The notes under the pieces were generated by a model. It ran no database searches. It saw only the letters and a list, made by a program, of their open reading frames with translations, and was not told the origin of the DNA. From positions 1,364,001 through 1,428,000 of the forward strand of contig NZ_FUZP01000001.1 in the NCBI RefSeq assembly GCF_900167575.1: 64,000 bases of DNA, written 5' to 3'. Origin of the DNA: Okibacterium fritillariae (GTDB taxonomy: Bacteria > Actinomycetota > Actinomycetes > Actinomycetales > Microbacteriaceae). The translations under genes and the position numbers were made by a program. Shown here piece after piece: positions 9,073 through 17,549 of this stretch (position 1 is the first letter of the stretch; every line of letters begins with the position of its first letter).

Positions 9073-9309
9073 TTGCTCGCTCCCGCACTCGAACACCTCG
9101 TCAAAGGGATTGTTGACAATCCCGACGATGTGCGCGTCGTTGCGAAATCGTCACCACGTGGCGAGGTCCTCGAGGTTCGTGTGAACCCCGAGGACCTCGG
9201 TCGTGTGATCGGTCGCTCCGGACGCACCGCTAAAGCACTCCGCACGCTCGTTGCCGCGCTGGCCGATGGCCGCCGCGTTCGTGTCGACGTCGTCGACACC
9301 GACAACTGA
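9073..9309 (+). CDS. khpA: KhpA, KH-domain RNA-binding protein
   Basis: A 78-residue single KH-domain protein of the KhpA/YlqC family, which binds RNA broadly and influences small-RNA action and cell division in Gram-positives. The GxxG loop is in RVIGRSGRTAKALRTLV. The start is a TTG two bases after the rpsP stop, consistent with translational coupling. Its place between rpsP and rimM is conserved across actinobacteria and firmicutes. Confidence 0.93.
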   Translation: MLAPALEHLVKGIVDNPDDVRVVAKSSPRGEVLEVRVNPEDLGRVIGRSGRTAKALRTLVAALADGRRVRVDVVDTDN

Positions 9310-9311
9310 TC

Positions 9312-9965
9312 GTGGAAACCCCGCAGGCGCCGGCCGACCAACTCCGGGTCGGCCGCCTCGTCAAGGCGCACGGCCTCAAGGGCGCCCTCAAGATCGAGCT
9401 CTACACCGACGACCCCGCCGCGCGCTTCGTGCCCGGCGCCGTCTTCTCGCTGCAGGTGCCCACATCGTCTCCGTGGCACGGCAAGACGCTCGAGCTGAAA
9501 GAGCTGCGCTGGTACAACCAGAACCCCGTCGGCTTCTTCGTCGGTGTCGACGACCGCAACGCCGCCGAGACGCTGATCAAGGCCATCCTCTGGGTCGAGC
9601 ACGACGATGACGCATCGTCCGAGCCGGATGCCTGGTACGACCACCAGCTCATGGGCCTGAAGGTGCTGCGCGACGGCGTCGAGGTCGGCACCGTGTCGCG
9701 CGTCGAGCACTTCCCGGCACAAGACCTGCTCATCATCGACACGTCGAAGGGCGACGTCATGGTTCCCTTCGTCGGCGCGATCGTGCCCGAGGTGAACATC
9801 GAGGCGGGCACCCTCACGGTCACGCCCCCGACGGGACTCTTCGAAGAGATCCCCGAAGACCCGGCCGATGCCGAGCCCGCTATCGCGTCGGACGGCGACG
9901 CCGAGCCTGACGCAGACGCGGACTCCAGCCCTGACGCCGACACAACCGAGCCGAACGCCGGCTGA
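9312..9965 (+). CDS. rimM: RimM, 16S rRNA processing protein
   Basis: RimM binds S19 and helps mature the head of the 30S subunit. The N-terminal domain begins with LRVGRLVKAHGLKGALKIELYTDDP, and the PRC-barrel domain includes the YDHQLMGLKV segment. The GTG start lies two bases after the khpA stop. The last 35 residues are a very acidic Asp/Ala/Glu tail with no counterpart in the enteric protein. trmD follows 3 bases later. Confidence 0.95.
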   Translation: METPQAPADQLRVGRLVKAHGLKGALKIELYTDDPAARFVPGAVFSLQVPTSSPWHGKTLELKELRWYNQNPVGFFVGVDDRNAAETLIKAILWVEHDDDASSEPDAWYDHQLMGLKVLRDGVEVGTVSRVEHFPAQDLLIIDTSKGDVMVPFVGAIVPEVNIEAGTLTVTPPTGLFEEIPEDPADAEPAIASDGDAEPDADADSSPDADTTEPNAG

Positions 9966-9968
9966 CCG

Positions 9969-10676
9969 ATGCGACTCGACATCGTCACGATCTTCCCGGA
10001 GTTCTTCGATGTCCTGGACATCTCACTCCTCGGCAAGGCGCGCACCAACGGGTTGATCAACCTGTCGGTGCACAACCTGCGCGATTTCGCGCACGACCGG
10101 CACCGCACCGTCGACGACACGCCGTACGGCGGCGGCGCGGGCATGGTCATGAAGCCCGAACCCTGGGGCGAGGCCTTCGACCAGATCCTCGGCGAGAACA
10201 CGGTGGATGACGCATCCGCCCCGGTCGTCATCTTCCCGTCCCCGGCCGGCGAAGTGTTCACACAGGCCATGGCCCGTGAGCTCAGCCATGAATCGCAGCT
10301 AGTCTTCGGGTGCGGTCGCTACGAGGGCATCGACCAGCGCGTCTTCGACGACACCGCCCAGCGCGCACGCGTCAAGCTCGTCAGCCTGGGCGACTACGTG
10401 CTCAACGGGGGAGAGGTCGCCGTCATGGCGATGATCGAAGCGATCGGTCGACTCATCCCCGGCGTCGTCGGCAACCCGCAGTCGCTCGTCGAGGAGTCGC
10501 ACGAGGACGGGTTGCTCGAGTACCCGAGCTACACGAAGCCGGCCGAGTGGCGCGGACATCGTGTGCCCGACATCCTGCTGAGCGGCAACCACGGAGCCAT
10601 CGACCGGTGGCGGCATGAGCAGCAGGTCGAGCGCACCAGGCGTGTGCGCCCCGACTTGTTGCCCGACGCGGAGTAG
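9969..10676 (+). CDS. trmD: TrmD, tRNA (guanine-37-N1)-methyltransferase
   Basis: TrmD methylates G37 next to the anticodon of tRNAs for Leu, Pro and Arg and prevents +1 frameshifts. The 235-residue SPOUT protein shows IVTIFPEFF at the N terminus, [15 protein letters not shown], the cofactor knot region [13 protein letters not shown] and [12 protein letters not shown], and the C-terminal [10 protein letters not shown] with the catalytic aspartate region [12 protein letters not shown]. It is last in the rpsP operon. Confidence 0.97.
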   Translation: MRLDIVTIFPEFFDVLDISLLGKARTNGLINLSVHNLRDFAHDRHRTVDDTPYGGGAGMVMKPEPWGEAFDQILGENTVDDASAPVVIFPSPAGEVFTQAMARELSHESQLVFGCGRYEGIDQRVFDDTAQRARVKLVSLGDYVLNGGEVAVMAMIEAIGRLIPGVVGNPQSLVEESHEDGLLEYPSYTKPAEWRGHRVPDILLSGNHGAIDRWRHEQQVERTRRVRPDLLPDAE

Positions 10677-10805
10677 TTTCCTCGGCACGACGGGTGCTCG
10701 AGACGGTCGCCGCCGATTCGGGCCGGCTTTCAGGCTCTGGCGCGCTCTGAGCGAACGCGGCGACCGAATCCGACTCCTGTCGGCGCTTTCCGAGGCGCAC
10801 CCTCG

Positions 10806-10811
10806 TAGGCT
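10806..10811 (+). promoter_or_regulatory. Putative -10 for a leaderless membrane protein
   Basis: TAGGCT lies exactly six bases before the ATG at 10818, with no Shine-Dalgarno sequence, the same arrangement as at ftsY. Confidence 0.5.
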
Positions 10812-10817
10812 GTTCCC

Positions 10818-11327
10818 ATGTTCGTGCGTCGCGCATTCTTCCGCTGGATGTTCATAGCCCCCGCCGTGCTGCCCATCTGGCCGCTCATCAGCGTCGGCAT
10901 CTTCAGTGGCAGCGGCTGGACCTTCCTGGGGCTCGTCGTCGCGATGCCCATCCTCTTCATCGCCCTGGTCGTTGTGGCCTTCCTCATCCGGGCCCGCCTC
11001 GAGGTGCGCGAGCAGCGCGCGGTTTCGTGGGCGGATGTCGCGGTCCTCTCTGTCTGGCACGCGACGATCATCGCTTTTGGCTTCTTCACACCGGCCAGCG
11101 CGATCCTCGCAACGGCCGGCATCATCATCGGTATCGCGATCTTCTGGTACGAGCTCTGGCGACTGCTCCGGAGTGCCGCCGAGCGTGCCCGTGCCGCCAT
11201 GGCGGAGTACGAGCAGATGAGTCGCCAGCCGGCGTCTCCGCCCCGCATGCCGCGCCCGTCGGAACCGGCGCAGGTCGAGGAGTTCATCGTCATCCACGAA
11301 GAGCGCCGCTCGGGTGAGGCATCCTGA
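10818..11327 (+). CDS. Conserved membrane protein, unknown function
   Basis: A 169-residue protein with four hydrophobic segments (about residues 9-25, 33-57, 73-92 and 95-112) and a charged cytoplasmic C-terminal tail. I see no catalytic motif. Proteins of this kind sit between trmD and rplS in related genomes and are sometimes labelled MFS transporter permease, which seems unjustified at this length. The ATG is probably the first base of a leaderless transcript. Confidence 0.8.
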   Translation: MFVRRAFFRWMFIAPAVLPIWPLISVGIFSGSGWTFLGLVVAMPILFIALVVVAFLIRARLEVREQRAVSWADVAVLSVWHATIIAFGFFTPASAILATAGIIIGIAIFWYELWRLLRSAAERARAAMAEYEQMSRQPASPPRMPRPSEPAQVEEFIVIHEERRSGEAS

Positions 11328-11338
11328 CGCCCTGAGCT

Positions 11339-11368
11339 TTGCCAAGAGGGGTCTCGGCGTGGCAGAAT
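11339..11368 (+). promoter_or_regulatory. Putative rplS promoter
   Basis: TTGCCA at 11339 and CAGAAT at 11363 are separated by 18 bases. This gives rplS a leader of about 115 bases, in which autogenous control is possible but no known motif was recognised. Confidence 0.45.
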
Positions 11369-11490
11369 GGTCGATTGTGCCGCGGCCTGCTCTGCCACAG
11401 GGGAGCCAGCATCAACGTCGGACACCATAAATCTCATTCGAACCCCTATTTTCGTAGTCGACCTGTGGCGGTTACAGAGAGCGAAGCAAC

Positions 11491-11838
11491 ATGCACATCC
11501 TCGACCACGTCGATGCAGCATCCCTCCGAAACGACATCCCCGATTTCCGCGCCGGCGACACCGTCAAGGTGCACGTCAACATCGTCGAGGGCAGCCGCTC
11601 GCGTATCCAGGTGTTCCAGGGTGTCGTTATCGGCCGTCAGGGCGAGGGCGTCCGCGAGACGTTCTGCGTCCGCAAGGTGAGCTTCCAGGTCGGCGTCGAG
11701 CGCACCTTCCCGGTGCACTCCCCGGTGATCGACCACATCGAGGTCGTTACCCGCGGTGACGTCCGTCGCGCGAAGCTGTACTACCTGCGCGACCTGCGCG
11801 GCAAGAAGGCCAAGATCAAGGAAAAGCGCGACCGCTAA
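11491..11838 (+). CDS. rplS: 50S ribosomal protein L19
   Basis: L19 sits at the 30S-50S interface. The 115-residue protein has the family core [29 protein letters not shown] and the C-terminal [21 protein letters not shown]. It has its own candidate promoter and a hairpin terminator, so it is probably transcribed apart from the rpsP operon. Confidence 0.97.
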   Translation: MHILDHVDAASLRNDIPDFRAGDTVKVHVNIVEGSRSRIQVFQGVVIGRQGEGVRETFCVRKVSFQVGVERTFPVHSPVIDHIEVVTRGDVRRAKLYYLRDLRGKKAKIKEKRDR

Positions 11839-11863
11839 GCGCGTTGCTCCAGCCGTCTTACAG

Positions 11864-11894
11864 GCTCCCCGCCGATACACTGGTGGGGAGCTTT
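11864..11894 (+). terminator. rplS terminator
   Basis: GCTCCCC (11864-11870) pairs with GGGGAGC (11885-11891), followed by TTT. It lies 25 bases after the rplS stop. The loop contains a -10-like TACACT that may serve lepB. Confidence 0.6.
11876..11881 (+). promoter_or_regulatory. Putative lepB -10 inside the rplS terminator loop
   Basis: TACACT sits in the terminator loop 22 bases before the lepB ATG, giving a predicted leader of about 15 bases. No -35 is evident. Confidence 0.35.
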
Positions 11895-11903
11895 GGCGGT
11901 TAA

Positions 11904-12680
11904 ATGACAGACAACATTTCGGCGGCAGACGATTCTGCGGCCACCCTCGAACGTCCGGCGACCCGTCGGGGCGCCCACCGTTCCGAGAAGCGCGGCGGCT
12001 GGATCTTCGTGCGCGACATCCTCATCATCTTCGTGGTGGCGTTGCTGGTGTCGTTCCTCATCAAGACATTCCTGGTGCGTTCGTTCTACATTCCCTCCGG
12101 GTCGATGAAGGACACGCTGCAGATCGACGACCGCATCCTCGTGAATGAGCTCGTGCCCAGTGTCATCAAGCTCGAGCGCGGCGATGTCGTCGTGTTCCGC
12201 GACCCGGGCGGATGGCTGCCTCCCGCGGCCCCCAAGCCCGACCCGGGCCCCCTGGCCTCCAGCGCTGAGTGGGTTCTCTCGCTCGTGGGCCTCACCTCGC
12301 CCGACAGCGACGACCACCTCATCAAGCGCGTCATCGGCCTGCCCGGCGACCGCGTCGAGTGCTGCAACGCGCTCGGCCAGATGACGGTCAACGGCGTGCC
12401 GCTCAACGAGCCCTACGTGCTCATGCCCCCGGGCAAAGACAGTGTTTCCGAGATCAAGTTCAGCGTCACCGTGCCGAAAGACTCCCTCTGGGTGATGGGC
12501 GACAACCGCTACGACTCGGCCGACTCGCGCTACAACCAGGATGACCCGGGCAAGGGCTTCGTGCCCATCGACGATGTCGTCGGCCGCGCGTTCGTGATCA
12601 CCTGGCCGTTCGATCGTTTCGGGTGGCTCGGCAACTACCCCGAGACGTTCCAGGGCGTTCCCGAGAGCCCGTCGAAGTAA
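11904..12680 (+). CDS. lepB: Signal peptidase I
   Basis: LepB cleaves signal peptides from exported proteins on the outer face of the membrane. The 258-residue protein has a charged cytoplasmic start, one transmembrane helix (about residues 37-58), the catalytic serine in IPSGSM (Ser67), the general-base lysine in HLIKRVIGLPGD and the GDNRYDSADSR box. There is an insertion of about 40 residues rich in Pro between the serine box and the lysine box. Its stop overlaps the rnhB start by one base. Confidence 0.96.
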   Translation: MTDNISAADDSAATLERPATRRGAHRSEKRGGWIFVRDILIIFVVALLVSFLIKTFLVRSFYIPSGSMKDTLQIDDRILVNELVPSVIKLERGDVVVFRDPGGWLPPAAPKPDPGPLASSAEWVLSLVGLTSPDSDDHLIKRVIGLPGDRVECCNALGQMTVNGVPLNEPYVLMPPGKDSVSEIKFSVTVPKDSLWVMGDNRYDSADSRYNQDDPGKGFVPIDDVVGRAFVITWPFDRFGWLGNYPETFQGVPESPSK

Positions 12681-13324
12681 TGCCCGTGGTCGAACCGACC
12701 GATCTGGTCGAACGCGAACTGTTCGCTGCGGGCTCGACGCTGGTCATCGGCGTCGACGAGGTCGGCCGCGGCGCGATCGCCGGACCGGTGGCCGTGGGTA
12801 TGTCGGTCATGTCGGCCTCGTGCGGGGCACATCCCGCGGGCGTTCGAGACTCCAAGTTGCTCAGCGAGAAGAAGCGGGTCGAATTGGCCCCGCTCTTGCG
12901 CGAGTGGTCGGTTGCGTCGGCCGTCGGTCTGGCGTCGCCGCAAGAGATCGACGAGTTGGGCATCGTGCACTGCCTCGGCCTGGCGGCCAAGCGGGCCCTC
13001 GGGTCTTTGCATGTGGCGGGCATTCCGGTGGCGACCAGCACGATCCTGCTCGACGGCAACAGCGACTGGTTGAACCCCATCCTGGCGAGCCCGCTCGACG
13101 TGCGCACGCGCGTGAAGGCCGACCGTGACTGCGTGTCGGTGGCGGCGGCATCCGTCATCGCCAAGGTGCATCGCGACGAACTGATGGTGGCGGCGCACGA
13201 GACCCGGCCCGATTTCGGCTGGGCGGGCAACAAGGGATACGGCAGCACGCAACACATGGAGGCCGTTCGAGCGCTCGGTCCGAGCGACTTCCACCGGCGC
13301 ACGTGGCTGCTCTCCTACGCGTAG
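12680..13324 (+). CDS. rnhB: Ribonuclease HII
   Basis: RNase HII removes ribonucleotides misincorporated into DNA. The 214-residue protein has the acidic catalytic motif GVDEVGRGAIAGP, the RDSKLLSEKKR helix and the C-terminal KVHRDELM and DFGWAGNKGYGS motifs. The ATG at 12680 shares its A with the lepB TAA stop, which fixes the start; a longer reading upstream would overlap lepB heavily and add nothing conserved. Confidence 0.95.
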   Translation: MPVVEPTDLVERELFAAGSTLVIGVDEVGRGAIAGPVAVGMSVMSASCGAHPAGVRDSKLLSEKKRVELAPLLREWSVASAVGLASPQEIDELGIVHCLGLAAKRALGSLHVAGIPVATSTILLDGNSDWLNPILASPLDVRTRVKADRDCVSVAAASVIAKVHRDELMVAAHETRPDFGWAGNKGYGSTQHMEAVRALGPSDFHRRTWLLSYA

Positions 13325-13327
13325 GAT
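13322..13327 (+). promoter_or_regulatory. Putative -10 for the DUF2469 gene, overlapping the rnhB stop
   Basis: TAGGAT begins with the rnhB TAG stop and lies nine bases before the ATG at 13337. This implies a leader of about zero to three bases. Confidence 0.4.
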
Positions 13328-13336
13328 GGACGGACG

Positions 13337-13660
13337 ATGGATGAAGACGAGTTCGAGGACTACGACCGCGAGGTCGAGCTTGCTCTGTACCGCGAGTACC
13401 GTGATGTTGTTTCCCAGTTCACCTATGTGATCGAGACGGAGCGTCGTTTCTATCTCGCCAACGAGGTCGAGCTGAATCGACGTGACACCGAGCATGATTT
13501 CTATTTCGAGATCACGATGAAAGACGTCTGGGTGTGGGATGTCTACCGCTCCGACCGCTTCGTCAAATCGGTGCGCGTGCTCACGTTCAAAGACGTGAAC
13601 ATCGAAGAGCTGACCACGCGCGACTTCGAGCTGCCGAAGGAACTCGCGCTCGACGAGTAG
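13337..13660 (+). CDS. DUF2469 family protein
   Basis: A 107-residue acidic protein conserved across actinobacteria immediately after rnhB. The family hallmarks are the EDEFEDYDREVELALYREYR start and the aromatic FYFEITMKDVWVWDVYR core. No function is established. It has no membrane segment or metal motif. A candidate -10 overlapping the upstream stop suggests an almost leaderless transcript. Confidence 0.9.
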   Translation: MDEDEFEDYDREVELALYREYRDVVSQFTYVIETERRFYLANEVELNRRDTEHDFYFEITMKDVWVWDVYRSDRFVKSVRVLTFKDVNIEELTTRDFELPKELALDE

Positions 13661-13794
13661 TCCCGCGCCGCCGAGCTTGTTCGGTGCGGCCGACTGAGTT
13701 CTGCACAACCCGCTTCCGGGCCGATCTCTCCACAGATGGGGCGATGCTTGCCGCGTGATTGTCGTGAGCCGCCACAGTCGTTGTGGAGGTTCAC

Positions 13795-14148
13795 ATGGGA
13801 CACAACGCAGAGTTGGGGCGGCTGGGCGAGAGCATCGCCGCCGAGCATTTCGAGAAGATCGGCTATTCGGTGTTGGCGCGCAATTGGCGCTGTCGACACG
13901 GTGAGATCGACCTGATCGTCGGTCGTGGCGACCACATCGTGGCCGTCGAGGTCAAGACGCGGTCGAACGAGCGCTTCGGGCACCCGTTTGAGGCCATCAC
14001 AGCCGCCAAGCGCGTGCGCATGTATCGTCTGGCGCAGCTGTGGCGCGCGTCGAGCGACAGGCCCGAGGCGCGCGTGCGGGTGGATGCCGTAGCCGTCGTG
14101 TTGCAGCGCGGCCGGCCCGCGCGCGTCGAGCACCTGGCGGCGGTGTGA
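13795..14148 (+). CDS. YraN family endonuclease-like protein
   Basis: A 117-residue member of the YraN/UPF0102 family, with a restriction-endonuclease-like fold. The conserved core is ARNWRCRHGEIDLIV followed by VAVEVKTRS, giving the E-x-D...E-x-K pattern of that superfamily. Its role is unproven, but it is regularly next to comM and dprA, implying DNA processing. The ATG at 13795 was preferred over a GTG at 13783 because a GGAGG site lies five bases before it. comM starts one base after the stop. Confidence 0.9.
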   Translation: MGHNAELGRLGESIAAEHFEKIGYSVLARNWRCRHGEIDLIVGRGDHIVAVEVKTRSNERFGHPFEAITAAKRVRMYRLAQLWRASSDRPEARVRVDAVAVVLQRGRPARVEHLAAV

Positions 14149-14149
14149 C

Positions 14150-15682
14150 ATGGCCGTCGCGCGAACCTGGTCCGTCGCACTGTCGGGCTCCGAGGGCACC
14201 GTCATCGAGGTCGAAGCCGACATCTCGGCGCAACTCCCGGCTCTGATCATCATCGGCCTGGCCGACCGCTCGCTCGGAGAGGCGGGCGGGCGGGTGCGTC
14301 AAGCGGCCCGCAACTCGGGGTGCAGCCTGTCCTCGCAACGCCTCACCGTCAACCTTTCTCCGGCCAGTCTGCCGAAGCACGGTTCGGCGTTCGATCTCGC
14401 CATCGCACTCGCCTGCTTCGCCGCCGACGGTGTCGTCTCACGTGGGTCGATCGATGACACCGTCCATCTGGGCGAGCTGGGTCTCGACGGCAGGCTCCGA
14501 CCGATCTTCGGTGTGTTGCCGGCCGTTCTCGCGGCGGCGCGGGCGGGGCGGCGGCGGGTCATGGTTCCCGCCGCAAACCTGGCCGAAGCCCAGCTGGTGC
14601 CGGGTATCGACGCGATGGGGGTGACGTGCCTGCGCGATGCTGCGATCTTTCACGGCGCCCAGCTTGCGCCGGTAGACGTTGAGGCGATCCCTTTCTCGGG
14701 TCGAGTCGCCCCGTCGGTTGCCCCTCCCGAATTGAGTCGAATAGCCGGCCAATACGTGCCCGTGCGGTCGTTGCTCGTGGCGGCGGCCGGCGGCCATCAC
14801 ATCTACTTCCTCGGTCCGCCCGGGGCCGGCAAGACCATGCTCGCGCAATGCCTGCCGGGCATCCTGCCCGACCTGTCTGTGTCCGAGGCGCTCGACGTCA
14901 TGTCGGTGCGATCCCTCGGCGGCGAGGCGGTGGGGCCCGAGCTGCTCCGTCGACCGCCCTTCGAGGCGCCGCATCATGGAGCGTCCGCCGCGGCCATCCT
15001 GGGTGGAGGTTCCGGCACGATCCGACCGGGGTTGGCGGCGCGGGCCACCGGGGGAGTGCTGTTCCTCGATGAAGCTCTCGAGTTTCCCGCCGTCGTCCTC
15101 GACGCGTTGCGGCAACCCCTCGAATCGGGCCAGCTCACAATCCACCGCTCGGGCGTCATGGCGCAATTTCCGGCGCGGTTTCAACTGGTTCTCGCGGCTA
15201 ACCCCTGCCCGTGCGGGCAGTTCGGCTCACGCGACGGGTCATGCACCTGCCCGCCGTCGTCGGTGCGGCGATATCAGGGGCGGCTGTCGGGGCCGTTGCT
15301 CGACCGCGTCGATCTGCGCGTTCGCGTCGATCGGGTGGGTGCGTCCGAGCTTCACGCGGCACCGGGCGATCGCCTCTCGACGGTGCAGGCCCGAGAGGTC
15401 GTTGCAGCAGCCCGGCAGCGCTCCGCCGACCGATTGGCGGGCACGCCCTGGGCTCTCAACGCCCGCGTGCCGGGCGATTGGCTCCGCGATCCCGCACACC
15501 GCCTGCCCGCGCGCCTCTGCGTCGACCTCGACGATGCACTCGAGCGCGGCTCCCTGTCCATGCGGGGCTATGACCGCGTGCTGCGTATCGCGTGGACGCT
15601 CGCCGACATCGATGGAACCGAGCACCCGACGGCCGAGCACCTGGGCCTCGCCACGTTCATGCGGCAGGGGGCGCGGGCATGA
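14150..15682 (+). CDS. comM: ComM/YifB family AAA+ ATPase (Mg-chelatase-like)
   Basis: ComM is an AAA+ helicase that promotes branch migration during natural transformation. The 510-residue protein has the N-terminal Lon-S5-like fold (about residues 1-180), Walker A GPPGAGKT (222-229), a Walker B LFLDEALEF near 300, the zinc-like NPCPCGQFGSR...CTCPP cluster, and the C-terminal Mg-chelatase domain. The canonical LFLDELPEF is altered to DEALEF, a small deviation. The gene overlaps dprA as ATGA, supporting a joint role in handling incoming DNA. Confidence 0.93.
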   Translation: MAVARTWSVALSGSEGTVIEVEADISAQLPALIIIGLADRSLGEAGGRVRQAARNSGCSLSSQRLTVNLSPASLPKHGSAFDLAIALACFAADGVVSRGSIDDTVHLGELGLDGRLRPIFGVLPAVLAAARAGRRRVMVPAANLAEAQLVPGIDAMGVTCLRDAAIFHGAQLAPVDVEAIPFSGRVAPSVAPPELSRIAGQYVPVRSLLVAAAGGHHIYFLGPPGAGKTMLAQCLPGILPDLSVSEALDVMSVRSLGGEAVGPELLRRPPFEAPHHGASAAAILGGGSGTIRPGLAARATGGVLFLDEALEFPAVVLDALRQPLESGQLTIHRSGVMAQFPARFQLVLAANPCPCGQFGSRDGSCTCPPSSVRRYQGRLSGPLLDRVDLRVRVDRVGASELHAAPGDRLSTVQAREVVAAARQRSADRLAGTPWALNARVPGDWLRDPAHRLPARLCVDLDDALERGSLSMRGYDRVLRIAWTLADIDGTEHPTAEHLGLATFMRQGARA

Positions 15683-17391
15683 CGACAGACGAGCCACGGG
15701 TGCGGGCGGCTGCCCCTCCGGCAAAATCGACACCGCCCCTCGCGTCCCGCTCTTCCGCGACGTCACAGAACGGCGTCGGTTCCGCGCGATCTCGTCACCG
15801 CGGCGAGACAAATCTCATCGGAGCTCTCGTTGACACGCTTGCGGTGCTTCGGCCCCCGTCCGCGCAGCACGAGAGCGATGAACGATTCGCCGAACGCACA
15901 TCGCGCACGATCCTCAGCGCTCTCGCTGAACCGGGTGACGGGGTGCTCGGCGGTCTCGTGCTCGAATACGGCGCGATCGAAGTGCTCGATCGCCTCTGGA
16001 AATCTCGATCCGGCGCCGCAGGCCTCGGGCGCCACGAGGTTCGGCAGGCCGTCACGCGCGCCCGCGATGGTCGATCTGCTGACAGACCCGGGGCCGCGGT
16101 CGGGCAGGCCGGTCTCGACATACCCGAATCAGACTTGGTTTCACTCGGACGTCGGCCGCACGCCGCACACTGCGACTCATCCTCCGAGGGGGGTGCACGT
16201 GACTGGGGTTCGAGTGTGTCTGGTCCGGGCTTCGAACAGCTGTCGGCGCATGATGTCCTCGAACCGTTTCGCTCGGGGGAGTGGGCGGAAACCACCGGCC
16301 ACACGGTCGCATCTCCGCGGTCGCGGGGCACGAATCGCGATACTGGCTCCTGCCGCGGGTCGCAGATCGATACCGAGCTGGAGGGGCTTTCGGCATCCCT
16401 CGAAACCTGGATGCTTCGCCTCGACCGCGTCGAGCAGTCCCTCGACCTGGCTGTCGCCCGTTCGGTCGGTGCCGAGCTCCTGATCCCGGGGGACGACGAC
16501 TGGCCAGGCGGCCTCGACGACCTCGGTCGGCACGCACCCTTCGTGTTGTGGGTGCGTGGCAGCTCGAGGGACCTGAACAGCGCCCGCCCCGCCGTCGCCC
16601 TGGTCGGCGCACGCGCATGTTCCGCCTACGGACAGCAGGTCGCAACGGATGCGTCGTGGCATCTCGCCCGGCGAGGAGTGACCGTCATCTCCGGCGGCGC
16701 CTACGGCATCGACGGAGCCGTGCACCGCGCTGCGATCCGTGCCGACGGGCGCACCGTGGCGTTCCTCGCCGGCGGAGTCGACAGACTGTACCCGGCCGGA
16801 CACCACGCCCTTCTCGAGTCCATCATCGACAACGGTTGCCTCGCGTCGGAGGTTCCCTGCGGCACGACCCCGACGAAATGGAGGTTCCTGCAGCGAAACC
16901 GGTTGATCGCCGCGGCGAGTCAGGCCACGGTCGTGGTCGAGGCCGGCTCGCGGTCGGGATCGCTGAATACGGCCGGGCATGCGGCGCATCTCGGGCGACC
17001 ACTGGGCGCCGTCCCCGGCCCGGTGACCACCGCCCACTCGATCGGATGCCACCGGCTCCTGCGCGAATATGACGCGACGTGTGTCACCTCCGGCGACGAG
17101 ATGATGCAACTCATAGAGCCCCTTCAGGCGGCGCAGTCACTGTCATCCGGGTCTCCCGCTCCGCAGACCGATGTGGTTTCGGGGAAGGATCGTCGGGAGG
17201 ATGACCGGCCGCGCGCGAGACGGCTGATCGACGCTCTGAGTGCACGCACACCGCGCCAGCCGCTCGACCTCGCTCGGCAATCCGGGCTTCCTCTGGCCGA
17301 CGTGGTCGCCGAACTCGGTTCCCTTCAGCTGCGGGGAGTCGCGAAGTCGACGGAGAAGGGATGGCTCCATATGCCGCGCAAGCACCGATGA
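15679..17391 (+). CDS. dprA: DprA/Smf, DNA-processing protein with large insertion
   Basis: DprA loads RecA on single-stranded DNA taken up by transformation. At 570 residues it is far longer than the usual 300-400. A SAM-like segment (about 65-108) is followed by a low-complexity, Ser/Arg/Gly-rich stretch (about 110-235) absent from most homologues. The Rossmann core then resumes with LLIPGDDDWPGGLDDLG, VALVGAR, SGGAYGIDGAVH (338-349), FLQRNRLIA and EAGSRSGSLNTAG, ending in a winged-helix domain. The start overlaps the comM stop as ATGA. The frame is intact, so this is not a pseudogene. Confidence 0.93.
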   Translation: MTTDEPRVRAAAPPAKSTPPLASRSSATSQNGVGSARSRHRGETNLIGALVDTLAVLRPPSAQHESDERFAERTSRTILSALAEPGDGVLGGLVLEYGAIEVLDRLWKSRSGAAGLGRHEVRQAVTRARDGRSADRPGAAVGQAGLDIPESDLVSLGRRPHAAHCDSSSEGGARDWGSSVSGPGFEQLSAHDVLEPFRSGEWAETTGHTVASPRSRGTNRDTGSCRGSQIDTELEGLSASLETWMLRLDRVEQSLDLAVARSVGAELLIPGDDDWPGGLDDLGRHAPFVLWVRGSSRDLNSARPAVALVGARACSAYGQQVATDASWHLARRGVTVISGGAYGIDGAVHRAAIRADGRTVAFLAGGVDRLYPAGHHALLESIIDNGCLASEVPCGTTPTKWRFLQRNRLIAAASQATVVVEAGSRSGSLNTAGHAAHLGRPLGAVPGPVTTAHSIGCHRLLREYDATCVTSGDEMMQLIEPLQAAQSLSSGSPAPQTDVVSGKDRREDDRPRARRLIDALSARTPRQPLDLARQSGLPLADVVAELGSLQLRGVAKSTEKGWLHMPRKHR

Positions 17392-17549
17392 CGCCTGTGT
17401 CTCAGCCGGCCCGAACACCGTCCTCAACACCAGCCCCGCGACCCGCCAGAACGCCCGCGTCGCCCGCCCCAGCCGGAGAAACGCGTCTCGAACGGACTTC
17501 GGTCGGTGTGGCGGGCGTCGTCGACGTCGGGGCGCGGCATCCTAGAGAG

